Assembly (NCBI RefSeq): GCF_038396675.1
Contig: NC_088933.1
Span: 21,749,501-21,813,500, forward strand
Length of the DNA: 64,000 bases
Reading direction: 5' to 3'
Origin: Hydra vulgaris
Taxonomy: Eukaryota; Cnidaria; Hydrozoa; Anthoathecata; Hydridae
The notes below the pieces were generated by a model that did no database searches, was not told the DNA's origin, and saw only the letters and a list, made by a program, of their open reading frames with translations. Of the stretch, positions 24,716 to 34,177 are shown piece by piece (positions within the stretch are counted from its first letter, which is position 1; each line of letters opens with the position of its first letter). Position numbers and translations under genes: made by a program.

Positions 24716-25962
24716 ACCAGTTCCAGTTCCAAAATCCAGTTTCCCCAACTTCTTCGTCACCAGAGGTTAATGTAACTATTAATCTCTTTCCAGTAGGAAC
24801 ACTAGGCATGGAATCAGTAAAATTTCTGTAATATGAGATAGTAGTTGTAGGACTAATTCCAATACTTGATTGATATAATAGTCCAGATGATTCATTGTTA
24901 AATGAATTAATATTAACACTGTTCCACGAAGAAAGATAAAAGTATTCTAAACCAGATGAGGCGAATATCCATACACTATTATTATCGAAGCCAGGATATC
25001 CTACTGTTTCTTTACTATCTCCATCATAGGGTGTCAATGTATTCATAACATAGTTCGTACTTGCTGGAGCATTGTATGACTCATACATGCGTACTCTAGA
25101 TTCCAACGAATTTCCAGCTAATCCAATTACATGCATTCTAATATACTTAAAATAAACACCTTGTTTAGCATTGTCTGTAGTGTCTAATAAGATATATTCT
25201 TTATCATAAGTAATGTTCATAAATCTAAATTCTGTTGAGTATAATTTAATAAGTGACAATGATTTAGGTATTGATGTAGTCATTGTAATATGGGCTTGAT
25301 TCCAATATGTAACGTTTCGTTTAGTATAATTGTATAACTGAATTACTAGACTAGTAGTAAATGGCATATCAAGTGTAATGTATCCTCCTAATGCGTTAGC
25401 CGTAAATACATTACAACCTTGAAAAGAGTTTGCATAAAATGGTCCACCAAGTGGTGCAATTAACTTATCATAAGCTGAAGGAATATTATTATCTCCAATA
25501 CCAGCTGCAGAAAGAGAAAAATCTCCTATGCAAAGTGCATGATCTGCATATATTCTAAGAAATACATTACCTGGAACATTGGTATTAGGATCCTATCCGA
25601 ATAATGCGAACCATAGTTTTCTGAGAATACCAGGACCAGTAGATTGTGTAAAAACTGTTGTTGCATCTTCACCTGTATTTGGTGGAATAGTCTTGGATTT
25701 AATCCAAGGCACGTTAAACTTGAATTTGGTACTATTCCTAATTCATTAAGATTAAGTGAATTATTATCAATATAATTTTTATAGCAGCATCTTGTGAGTT
25801 AGTAGGTTCTGCTACATTTATTAATTTATTAGAATTCATATTAATATTATTAGTTGCATTATTTATTCCATTTCTACGAATGAACAAGTTATTAGCTTCA
25901 GATAATATTAAAGCATCTAAATATACATCTGAAGTAGTAGTACTGAATATATCGACAGGCAT
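24711..25962 (-). pseudogene. Fibre-like protein with DUF2961-like (double jelly-roll) region
   Basis: The start MPVDIF at 25962 directly follows a TATATAAA motif. The first 75 codons end in NINMNSNKLINVAEPTNSQD, the shaft-type motif common at the base of trimeric phage and virus fibres. After a frame break (between about 25690 and 25810) comes TGPGILRKLWFALFG, then NVFLRIYADHA, PLGGPF and a W/G-rich C-terminus (GFWNWNWF). The GPG-I-R-x-W and LRIY-D pattern resembles DUF2961, the GH172 family, whose fold is a double jelly roll related to viral capsid proteins. A TAG at 25593-25595 is a second lesion. The likely role is host attachment or capsid surface; no catalytic residue can be assigned. 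It is the last minus-strand gene and ends in the TIR. Gene call is firm; domain call is by eye. Confidence 0.6.
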
Positions 25963-25985
25963 TTTATATATAAAATATAAAAAAA

Positions 25986-26426
25986 TTACCATAGATTATT
26001 AATAATATTCTGAAAATCATGTCTCTCATCTAGTTTTTTCAAAACATTTAGACACAAGTGTCCACAGAATGAGATATTTCCGATTTGAACTCTTTCACTG
26101 TTATAATAAACAGGACTTTTTAAATAAATAACAATTTCAACAGACGGTTGTAGCCCATAAGAGTCAAAACTTAGTTTTTTATCACTGTCTTTGTACTAAG
26201 TATTAAATACAGGAGATTCAAGTCCCTGCATACTTGAATCTCCTGTATTTAATATTCCACATTCTTTTCTTTGTGTATTTTTTGGTAATTCATCTCTTAC
26301 AAATACACCTCTAAAATGTTTTATTTTTGATATTTTTGCTGCTTTGATCAATTGAAAATTTGTTAGTGGTTCATTGGGTAGAATTATTCCTTCCACACCG
26401 ATAAGTTTATAATTGTCATTTTCCAT
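25986..26426 (-). pseudogene. PRO: Adenain-like cysteine protease (Polinton PRO), rearranged
   Basis: The N-terminus (IGVEGIILPNEPLTNFQLI, HFRGVFVRDELP, ECGILNTGDSS) is typical of Polinton maturation proteases of the adenain/Ulp1 (C5/C48) type, which cut capsid precursors. Downstream SFDSYGLQP carries the acidic member of the triad and FCGHLCL the catalytic cysteine. The segment that should hold the catalytic histidine is replaced by a perfect inverted copy of the preceding 23 bases (26201-26223 against 26232-26254), which also introduces TAG at 26196-26198. The downstream part stays in frame. Length is about 146 codons. It lies between the fibre-like gene (24 bp away) and a minisatellite. 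Confidence 0.85.
26201..26254. repeat. Perfect inverted duplication inside the protease, 23-bp arms, 8-nt spacer
   Basis: Arm 26201-26223 (starts TATTAAATACAGGAGATTCA) equals the reverse complement of 26232-26254; the spacer is CCCTGCAT. One arm is normal coding sequence; the other replaces the expected His-containing part of the protease. Confidence 0.95.
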
Positions 26427-26473
26427 TTTTATTATATATATTTTATTTTTGAGCTCTTTGACCTCTTTGCCTG

Positions 26474-26670
26474 ATTGTCTTATTTGTCCTATTGTCTTAA
26501 TTGTCCTATTGTCTTATTTTTCCTATTGTCTTATTTGTCCTATTGTCTTATTTGTCCTATTGTCTTATTTTTCCTATTGTCTTATTTGTCCTATTGTCTT
26601 ATTTGTTCTATTGTCTTATTTGTCCTATTGTCTAATTTGCCCTATTGTCTTATTTGTCCTATTGTCTTAT
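26474..26670. repeat. 17-bp minisatellite between protease and polymerase
   Basis: About 11-12 copies of TATTGTCTTATTTGTCC with single-base variants. It overlaps the polymerase stop codon at 26667-26669 and fills the intergenic space to the protease. The plus-strand frames here are repeat translations. Confidence 0.9.
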
Positions 26671-29600
26671 AAATTATTTTCTGTTAGTTTGTAGTGTCCA
26701 TATGCTAATGTGTGTATGCCATCTTCTAAAATAACTCTTTTATCGTCTTCTGCGCTTAATGCTATTTTATTGATCTCTTCTGTGTAAATTTCATGTGAAT
26801 ATGATCTTATTACATTCATTTTCCTAATATAATCTTTTTTATTTAATAAACAATGTTTATAATCTTCATGTGTTATATACTTTTTAACAACATTTTTCTT
26901 TACTCCTTTACATTTTTTGTTATCTTTTCCGTGTACTTTGTACGAATACAACTTTGATCTGAGTCCTACAAATTCTTCAATTTGTGCTCCTCCAGTCTCA
27001 TCTTTAAACATTCCTATTACTTTCTTATTAAGACCAACTTTAAATCCTAAATTATTAATTGCTGGGTGCTTTGGGTTAAACTCACTTGTATCAAATTTGC
27101 TTTCAATATCTTTAGAAATATCAGCATAAAAGTCTTCTGTTTTAATTTCGTATGCTAAAGAATCAGTATCTGTAAATAATAGTTTTGTTCGATCATAATA
27201 TTTATTCTTTTTATAATCGTAATAAAACTCGTACATTAGAGTTTTACTTAAATTTAAAATACACATGCCTAAGTAAATTGGTTTGTTATACATTAATTTG
27301 GTTCTCTTTATCTGAATTGCTATTAAATTTTCATCAAACATCGTTCGACTCTCGAAGCTTGGTCTTGAAGCTAATTTAACAGCTTCATTTCTATTCGGCA
27401 CTAATCTAACATCAACTCTGTTCTTAATGTTTTCCATTGTTTTTCCAAATACTGAGTTGTTCATCAGTTTAAAAAAGTCTTTTTCAAAATCATTCGTTGC
27501 CTTGGTTCTTAGATTAGTATTTAGCTCAATGTATTCGCTTAACCAAGAGCTTTGTTCAAAACTTAGACCTCTATGAATTTTTGTGATTTTTAGACCTAAT
27601 CTTTCATTCAATTTAAGATATTCATAATGAGTAACATAATTTTTCTTATTTTCCAAGTTAGGGACTAGTTTTTCAACTTTATCAATATTTAATCTTTCAG
27701 GAGCAAGTGGGTAGTCATTATGATCATCATGCAGATGTTCAGGATAATTTAAATCAACTTCTAGTATACATGGAATTGATTTCCAGTTTTTCAACTCATC
27801 TTCACCCATCCATTTGAACCCATGTGTTGGAAGTGGCTTACTCATTGCCCATCTATATAGATTATTAGCGTCTAGATATTAGATGAATGTTGATTCTTTG
27901 CTTTTGTCATATGCGTCATCCATGTACTTATTATTAGATGTTCCTAATCTATTCGATATCATACTGATTCAACCTCTTATTTCTTTCTTTATCATTAGTA
28001 TCATATCGTAATCGCTCAACAGTTCTAATTTTACTTTTGTTTTTTTCAATGCTGCATCCCAAGCTAATCCTGGTGATGTGTAATACCAAGCCGGATCTAA
28101 TTTATAATTTTTCATCCAAACATCTCTAAAATTTTCAAAATCATCTGCAAGTAAAAGCACATCTGAAACGTTGTACAAGTCATGATAATCTCTAAATGTT
28201 TTGCAACTCCTTCCATACATTTTGTGCATGTGAGTAATCATCATCAATTATATCTTCATCGTTCAATTTAGAAAAGAACGATTCTTTTGTGGGTAATTGA
28301 GTTTCATTAAATTTATCAACAGAATCTACCCAATCATAGGGATATACGCCTTTTTTTAGTAATAAATCTAATTGTTTCCCTGTATACAATTTTCTGATAT
28401 TTTTACATTGCTCTTTTGATAAATTTTTTGATAAAGAATCTAAACTAGGAGGCATAAATTTATAACTGTCTAAGAAACGAATCTGATGCTTTATTTCAAC
28501 ACTCTTTCCATCTTTAACAAACTCTCCAACTTTAATCTCTCTAGAAAAGCTAATATACTTTTCTTCGTTGTTTGGGATACAGCTCAATTTACCTCCTGAT
28601 AATTTCTTGATAAATAAGTGAGAATCATAACCAGATAAATTATGAAATAGTACTGGGAGGAAATCTGGAATTTTATATTTTAAGTTACAACTATTATGAG
28701 CAGCACCTCTATATTTTCCAGTAATGTGACAGTGATCACGTACTTTATCATTATCCAAATCTTTTCCGCAAATGTGACATTCAGTTGCTGCATTAAAATC
28801 AGGCTTATTTTCAGGAGTAAATATCATCTTTTTTGGAAATTTAATCATATCACAAATTTTCCTAATAACTTCTTGTAGACTATCAACAAAAATTTGTGCA
28901 ACATCATCTGTTTCACTACTTGCAGTAAATGTGACTGGACTGCTTTGGTAAAAATTTCATCAAAACATTTAATGTAGTAGCAGAACGAACTTGGTATATG
29001 CTTTTGATACTGTTTAGTATAGGATTTATTAGGATTAGGTTCACAAGTACTGATGGGTTTGATGAAACTTTCAAAGTCAGCATATACTACAAATGGTACT
29101 CTCATCGATCTATTGTGATTAGTAAACTGCATTGTCGATTTTGGTGGTGGAAGTTCAATACGCACTGAATCATGTGTATTACAATACGATTTGTGTTTAG
29201 ATAATGATTCTTTAGAATTAAACCCAAGTAAGCAATTTCTACAATAGTGAATAGTACATTTTTTCTTGGATGTTTGTGAAGAAAGTAATTTGCTCAAACT
29301 TTTTATTAAGCAGTAATGATTGGTTTTGCCATTTGAGATTAATAGTAAATCTATTAAATGCTGATGATCACTATTCCTTGAAACACGTAAAGGATAAACT
29401 GAATTCTCGTATCCGTATACATTCACACTTATATCTTTATTGTTATTCTCAAATTGCGTAATTTGATTTAAAGATACTGGAAATTCTATTTTTTCCCAAT
29501 TAATTTTATTAGATTGTATTATAAACTCTTTATCAACTCTTTCAAGATTTTTATCTTTAGGATTTAATGCTCTTGTAACATACCACTTAAAGCATTCATT

Positions 29601-30398
29601 ATCTTCATTTTTTATATTAATGATTGCCTTTTTAGTTGCTAAATTTTTGTCAAATGGAATATAAGATTTAGCTTTAAGAGGATTATACTCTATAGTATTT
29701 ATATCCATCTTTTTAGCAGAAACAAATCTCCAATTTGACCCTAGCTGTTGAAATGATGATAAATTTTCTAAAATTCTCAACTTTGCTGTTTCATAAAACT
29801 CATCTAAATATGTTGGTTCTAATACAACAGTGCTCTTCATTGTAAATGGAACATGTGGTTATAGTTTGTGTTGTGGTTATGGTTGTGGTTGTGGTTATAG
29901 TTTCTCCTGTTGTAATACTAGTTTTCTTCATTTCACAAGTGAGAACTATATTAATTTTTGATTTTCTATTTTCTTTAAGTATTTTAATTGCACTTTTATT
30001 TAGCAGCATTCATGAAAGATATAGCATCATATCCTTTCATTCCTTTAACTGAAAACTGATTTGTTACATTTTTAATAGGTGATTGATTTAATTTAAATTT
30101 TATTGCATTTATGTCTTTATTTATTTCCTTTTTTATTTAATACAACTTTATTTTCAGGTTCAACTTTGTTTCTAACTTCCAATTTATTGCATAAATTTTT
30201 TAATGAGTTGACTTTTTGATTGACTTTATTCTTAATTGTATCAGGTACGTATGACACAATCCAATCTGCAATAGAATTAAATTTACTTTTTTCAGTTGAT
30301 TCTGTTTTTGTTGTCAATGTATTTACTGTATTTTTAACTTCGTCAGATGGACGAAGTTTTGCGATTTGTTTTAATTCTGTGACTTTTTTATTTTCCAT
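26667..30398 (-). pseudogene. POLB: Protein-primed DNA polymerase B (Polinton POLB), multiply broken
   Basis: Total length of about 1,240 codons fits the family. In order: a start after CTATATAAAA at 30398; FVVYADFESF (Exo I, 29090); a cysteine/histidine knuckle CHICGKDL...RDHCHITGKYRGAAH (28770); FHNLSGYDSHLF (Exo II, 28640); DVLLLADDFENF (Exo III, 28170); LDANNLYRWAMSKPLP (palm motif A, 27870, with R where G is usual); FFKLMNNSVFGKTM (motif B, 27460); LLFTDTDSLAYE (motif C, 27170). It would replicate the element with a terminal protein primer. Lesions: frame breaks near 30117, 30000, 29850-29910, 28935 and 28220, TGA at 27969-27971, TAA at 27879-27881. A threonine-rich stretch near 29880 is encoded by GTGGTTATG-like repeats. 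Confidence 0.93.
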
Positions 30399-30537
30399 TT
30401 TTATATAGCAAGATATTTTTTTTAATTTTCATTTTCTTTATATAACTTTTCAAAATAAAAAATCTTGTCATATAAAAATGTAAAGTTTCATATGAAATTT
30501 AAATGCATCCCCATCCCCATTTCTATATGACAAGATT
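30399..30537. promoter_or_regulatory. Hairpin-bearing intergenic spacer before POLB
   Basis: Arms AAAATCTTGTCATATA (30459-30474) and its exact inverse (30524-30539) flank 49 bases that hold the palindrome TTTCATATGAAA (30486-30497) and a C-run pair (CCCCATCCCCA). The left arm continues into TATAAAAATG, the same motif found at the element's gene starts. It may serve as promoter or transcript end; function is inferred. Confidence 0.5.
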
Positions 30538-30863
30538 TTATTTTTTTAATTTTTCAGAATTTGATATTTCAATCTTATAACCATTATCAATCTTCCCATC
30601 ACGCATTTCAAGATATCTATATCCATGACCAGTTCCACGCATTGCACTATATGAGGATTTATATACTGTTTCTTCTCCTGTTTCTCTATGTTTGTTAATT
30701 TAATAGTTACTGTTTTTTTCTTAATTGTTCTTAATCTTTCATATTTTCGATCTATTTCTTTTTTCTCTTCTTTTATTGGATGCTTTATTCTTTTTTTAGT
30801 ATCTAAGTAATCTTTAACAATTTTGTCCCTTTTTTCAGGATCTTCAATTTTTAGAAATGACAT
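30538..30863 (-). pseudogene. Conserved-looking Polinton gene of unknown function, frameshifted
   Basis: It starts MSFLKIEDPEKRDKIVKDYL and is strongly charged (K/E/R-rich helical first 75 residues). The frame shifts near 30680 and the proper end is readable as SAMRGTGHGYRYLEMRDG, then a stop at 30538-30540 that overlaps the hairpin arm of the next spacer. About 108 codons. An upstream ATG (30899) is ignored because it codes a K/F-rich leader and the motif-associated start is 30863. I do not recognise the function; the charged helix suggests nucleic-acid or capsid-scaffold binding, without proof. Confidence 0.6.
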
Positions 30864-30903
30864 TTTCCTTTTTTTATAAATAAAGATAAAAAAACACAAC
30901 GCT

Positions 30904-31398
30904 TTATGTTTTGACGTTTACATTTTTACTAAATTTGCTTTTGAGTATATTAATTGCTTCATCTCTTCCTTGTTTAATTAATGATTCTTTAGTTTGTTCA
31001 TTCATTAATTCTTTTGAATTTGTTTTAATTTGCTTAAGCATGGCTTTAAATTTTTCAAGTTCACTAAGTATTAGTTTAAATTCATTGTCATCTATACTTC
31101 CATCTACTAAAGCTTTAGAATTATAGTAAGTTGTTGTATTTAGTTTTGAATCAGCAAGTACTTTAATCTCTTCATGCTTTTCTGCTTTTAAATTTAATTT
31201 TTCATTAACTTGCCCTCCTATTAATGATAAAACACCTGCTCCTAATGCTGCACCTTCACATGCAATAGCTACTGGTGCTGCAATTATTGTTGCTAAAAAG
31301 CCAATTCCAATAGTTCCAAGTGCCATAGTGCTTGCTAGTAATAAATTAATAATAGCTGAAATTATTTTTACAGCTCTATGATACTTTTTACTTAACAT
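30904..31398 (-). CDS. Hydrophobic/coiled-coil protein, 164 aa, unknown function
   Basis: This frame is intact. Residues 9-62 are hydrophobic and glycine/alanine-rich (IISAIINLLLASTMALGTIG, FLATIIAAPVAIACEGAALG), enough for two membrane segments; residues 65-164 are charged and helical with heptad-like leucines. It sits in the cluster between the charged 108-codon gene and the 56-aa late-motif gene. No TATATAAAA motif precedes its ATG, unlike most neighbours. A membrane-remodelling, holin-like or assembly role is possible; none can be shown. It is one of only three undamaged ORFs in the element. Confidence 0.65.
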   Translation of the reverse strand: MLSKKYHRAVKIISAIINLLLASTMALGTIGIGFLATIIAAPVAIACEGAALGAGVLSLIGGQVNEKLNLKAEKHEEIKVLADSKLNTTTYYNSKALVDGSIDDNEFKLILSELEKFKAMLKQIKTNSKELMNEQTKESLIKQGRDEAINILKSKFSKNVNVKT

Positions 31399-31431
31399 AT
31401 TTCTCTTTTCTCTCTCACTCTCTATTTCCTT

Positions 31432-31602
31432 TTAAATCTCACTTATTGTGTTGTGGCAATATATATGTGCACTAATAATCTTATTTTCTTCATCAGGTGC
31501 ACTTGGAAGATTTGGATATAATTTATTGAAAGTTTTATCATTTTCAGCATTTGGTATATCTGAATAAATATTATTACACAGCTTTTTGCAATTAAATTCC
31601 AT
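31432..31602 (-). CDS. 56-aa protein with adjacent YPxL and PSAP motifs
   Basis: A short intact frame from ATG 31602 to TAA 31432. Residues 28-36 read LYPNLPSAP, which contains the ALIX-binding form LYPxL and the TSG101-binding form P(S/T)AP, sharing a proline. These are the two classic ESCRT-recruiting late motifs of viral budding proteins. Four cysteines (5, 9, 49 and nearby histidine 50) might bind metal. It lies 33 bp after the hydrophobic 164-aa gene and before the dUTPase-like gene, on the same strand. Short motifs arise by chance, so the role is a hypothesis. Confidence 0.5.
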   Translation of the reverse strand: MEFNCKKLCNNIYSDIPNAENDKTFNKLYPNLPSAPDEENKIISAHIYCHNTISEI

Positions 31603-31654
31603 TTTAATAAGTAAAAATAATTTTTTTTTTTTAATTATTTTTTTTTTTAAATAT

Positions 31655-32035
31655 TTACAATAAATTCACAAAACATAAACTATCCCCTTTTTTAATCAAT
31701 ATATCAGAATCAGAATTATTAACAACATTTAATACAATATCATCAACAGACTCTGATGTTACATAGCTTTGTAAGCTTAACATTTTTAATTTAAGTTCTT
31801 CTTTTAATGAAACTAACGCAACACCTTCATTAAATATTACACCAAACTTTAAAAAAATATATTCATGTGATAGAGATTTTATTGTAATGTCTTGTGGTGC
31901 AAATATTTCATATTTAGTATTATTTATTAATTCTGGAGGATGCTCTAAATCTTTGAATATCTTTGAATGTACTTTAGAATAAATAAGTGGTTTTGGAAGT
32001 TCACGTGGTATATTTCCTAAAAAATGTAATGACAT
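31655..32035 (-). CDS. dUTPase-fold-like protein, 126 aa
   Basis: The intact frame begins MSLHFLGNIPRELPKPLIYS and its second half has the pattern IFAPQDITIKS, LKFGVIFNEGVALVSL, DIVLNVVNNSDSDILIKKGD and SLCFVNLL. The order of short beta-like segments with AP-D, N-x-S and I-KKGD resembles the trimeric dUTPase fold. The catalytic dUTPase motifs (the GYTGE-type substrate loop and the G-x-GSTG-type end) are not visible, so it may be structural or regulatory rather than enzymatic. A TTATATAATAAAAAGAA leader precedes the ATG. Confidence 0.5.
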   Translation of the reverse strand: MSLHFLGNIPRELPKPLIYSKVHSKIFKDLEHPPELINNTKYEIFAPQDITIKSLSHEYIFLKFGVIFNEGVALVSLKEELKLKMLSLQSYVTSESVDDIVLNVVNNSDSDILIKKGDSLCFVNLL

Positions 32036-32100
32036 TTCTTTTTATTATATAAAGAAAAAAAATTTTAAGAAATCATAAAAGTATATTCAAAAATGGAATA

Positions 32101-32528
32101 TTAGCAAATGGTGAATTTGGCCCTTACAATACCCCTTCCAGCAATTTTATCAACCATAGCTGATCCAGCTGCTGAACCTACTCCTGTTAATAAACCTGTT
32201 GTAAGAGCTGGAGCAACGCTTGATAATAAAAATCTTCCAGCTGTACCAAGGAAAGGTAATAGTGCTCTTAGATTTCCACCCTCTATTTTAGAATCGTGAA
32301 TGAGCTGCGCTTTACTTAAATCAATTATCACACCAGTACCTTTTTTATATGCTTTCGTAATTTTATTCAATTGCGTTTTTGTTACAGCTAATACATGATC
32401 ACCATTAAGATCTGAATGGGCTAATTTAATACTGGTTATGGATAACCATCTTCTTCATCAATTGCTTTTTTAATTTTTTTTAATTGTCTCTCTGAAATAT
32501 TTACTTTAATATTAGTATATTTACTCAT
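32101..32528 (-). pseudogene. Hydrophobic virion protein, pX/pVI-like, frameshifted
   Basis: It starts MSKYTNIKVNISERQLKKI at 32528 right after ACATATAAAA. After a frame change near 32445 the text continues with ALLPFLGTAGRFLLSSVAPA and LLTGVGSAAGSAMVDKIAG, then stops at 32101. A basic N-terminal half followed by GG...LPFLG and a glycine/alanine-rich amphipathic stretch resembles the small membrane-active core proteins (adenovirus pX/pVI type) found next to the capsid genes in Polintons and adintoviruses. The match is by pattern, not search. Confidence 0.5.
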
Positions 32529-32586
32529 TTTTATATGTAAGTAAAATAATTTTCGTAATTTTTAAAAAAATTATTTTACGACTTAT

Positions 32587-33304
32587 TTATGACTTATCTA
32601 CTTCTCTTATATGAAATCTAATAGTTACTTCTTCTCCTCGTAAATCCAAAAGATTTCCATCTTGATCAACCAATCTATTTTCCATTTTTGATATTTTTTT
32701 TTAGTATTAGTGGTGCATAAGTTACGTAATTAGGCTTTTCAATAACTTTATATTCAGGACCTACATCTGGGTAAAATGAATATATAACATTACTAGTTGC
32801 TCCTTTTACATACAATGATTCTATTATATCACTTGTTACTAGTACACTATTAACACTTATTATGTTTACTATATTAGTTCCTAAATTGGAGCCTGCTGAA
32901 TATATTCCACTGTCAAAACCAAAAACAGTTCTAATTGAATTTGAAGTTGTAAAATCAACTTTATAACCAGTTGCAATAGTTAAAGATGATCTTAATGTAT
33001 TCCTATTTGCTACAATTGTAATATTTGCAACTGCTGAAGTTGCATCACCGTTTACTAGCATAATTGATTGGATATAATTATATATATCAGAAGTTTCATA
33101 AGATCCAACTGGAATGTTTATATCTTTCCAAGTTGATCCATTATCTGCACTATATTTAAAATTATTGTTTGAAGAATTAATATTAGGAAAACTGTAAGAT
33201 GTATCTATACGAATTAGAGCCATTTCATATTCTCTGTCTTCTCTAAGTTGAATAATAGGGTTATGAATAGTTCTTAATATACTGCTATTTCCGCTCACAA
33301 ACAT
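32587..33304 (-). pseudogene. Jelly-roll minor capsid (penton)-like protein, frameshifted near the end
   Basis: The chosen start is MFVSGNSSIL at 33304, five bases past a CTTATATAAAAATG motif; the longer frame to 33373 adds a K/I-rich leader. Text such as REYEMALIRIDTSYSFPN, FKYSADNGSTWKDI, PVGSYETSDIYNYIQ and SIRTVFGFD is the pattern of Polinton minor capsid proteins, which form the penton. The frame breaks in an A-run near 32685; the expected end LLDLRGEEVTIRFHIRE is readable in the next frame to a stop at 32587. About 238 codons, right for a single jelly roll. A role as main capsid protein cannot be excluded. Confidence 0.6.
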
Positions 33305-33348
33305 GTCATTTTTATATAAGATTATATTTTTTTTAAATTTATTTATTT

Positions 33349-34128
33349 TCAACAATATGGTATATAAAAACAATTTAATCCACTTCTATACTTTCCATAA
33401 CCTTTTTTAGAAGATAGATCTATAATAACAAATCCATGAGGCTCTGACCATGCTTTTTTACAAAAAATTTTAAACTCATCTTTTTCCATATCACTTGAAG
33501 CATGATCATTATAAATGTGATTTAAATTCTTTGAATCTTGAGGAAATAAGCAAATAAAATTTGTATTTTCTCGTATAATTTGCCTAGGTAACATAAAATA
33601 ATTTTGTGCAAGATAGAAACAATCTACATTACTATGTCTTCCTCTTATATAATATATTTCACACTTATTTTGCTTTGTTAATTGTAAATCATCAAATATC
33701 ATTAAATTATTCTTATGAATATCGAGATCTTGAGGATCATACACATCTTCTGCCGTTTCAAAAAACTTACACTCCATATCTGCTTTCTCATTTAAATTTT
33801 TTGAAATGTCTTAAATTATAAGCGCAGGGTTTGCATTTATTTTTTCTATTTGGTCTTGTAGATTAAATAGTTCAAGAATAATTTCTTTTGGCAATTTTTT
33901 TTCAAAATATTGTTTTAATATTTTGTATTCTGGTTGAAAAAGAGATTTTCCAAAAACTTGTAAATTATTATAGTCTAACCAAACAGGTCTCAAAAGTAAA
34001 TTCAATAATAAAGTGGTTTTTCCACAATCCGACTTTCCAACAAAAATTCCTCTTTTACTCTTAGGAAACAACTTATTATTATTTCTCTTATTGTTATTTG
34101 CATTCCATGACAAATCTATAATATCCAT
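33349..34128 (-). pseudogene. ATP: Genome-packaging ATPase (A32/FtsK-HerA type), frameshifted
   Basis: The start MDIIDLSWNAN follows TATATAAAA at 34128. Walker A is GIFVGKSDCGKTTLLLN near 34045; after a frame break between 33777 and 33811, Walker B is NLMIFDDLQL (33700) and the sensor stretch GRHSNVDCFYLAQNYF (33640). The end SGLNCFYIPYC is at 33349. Length of about 259 codons fits the viral A32-like ATPases that pump DNA into capsids. All catalytic residues are present, but in two frames. It diverges from the zinc-ribbon/PLA2 gene across 49 bp. Confidence 0.9.
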
Positions 34129-34177
34129 TTTTATATATCAAGATTTTTTTATATAAAATTTTTTTAATATATATAAA
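34129..34177. promoter_or_regulatory. Divergent promoter of the Polinton
   Basis: The 49 bp between two oppositely directed ATGs are almost pure A/T. Each start codon is directly preceded by ATATATAAAA or ATATATAAA. It splits the minus-strand cluster from the PLA2 and integrase genes. Confidence 0.6.

Noticed and set aside
26474..26670. CRISPR-like regular repeats
   Set aside because: The units are contiguous with no unique spacers, and the genome is animal; it is a tandem minisatellite.
26413..26694. Two Ile/Leu/Cys/Pro-rich plus-strand frames resembling a membrane protein
   Set aside because: They are the 17-bp minisatellite between protease and polymerase read in two frames.
30864..30899. 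Upstream ATG for the 108-codon Polinton gene
   Set aside because: It adds a low-complexity F/K leader; the downstream ATG matches the element's other gene starts better.
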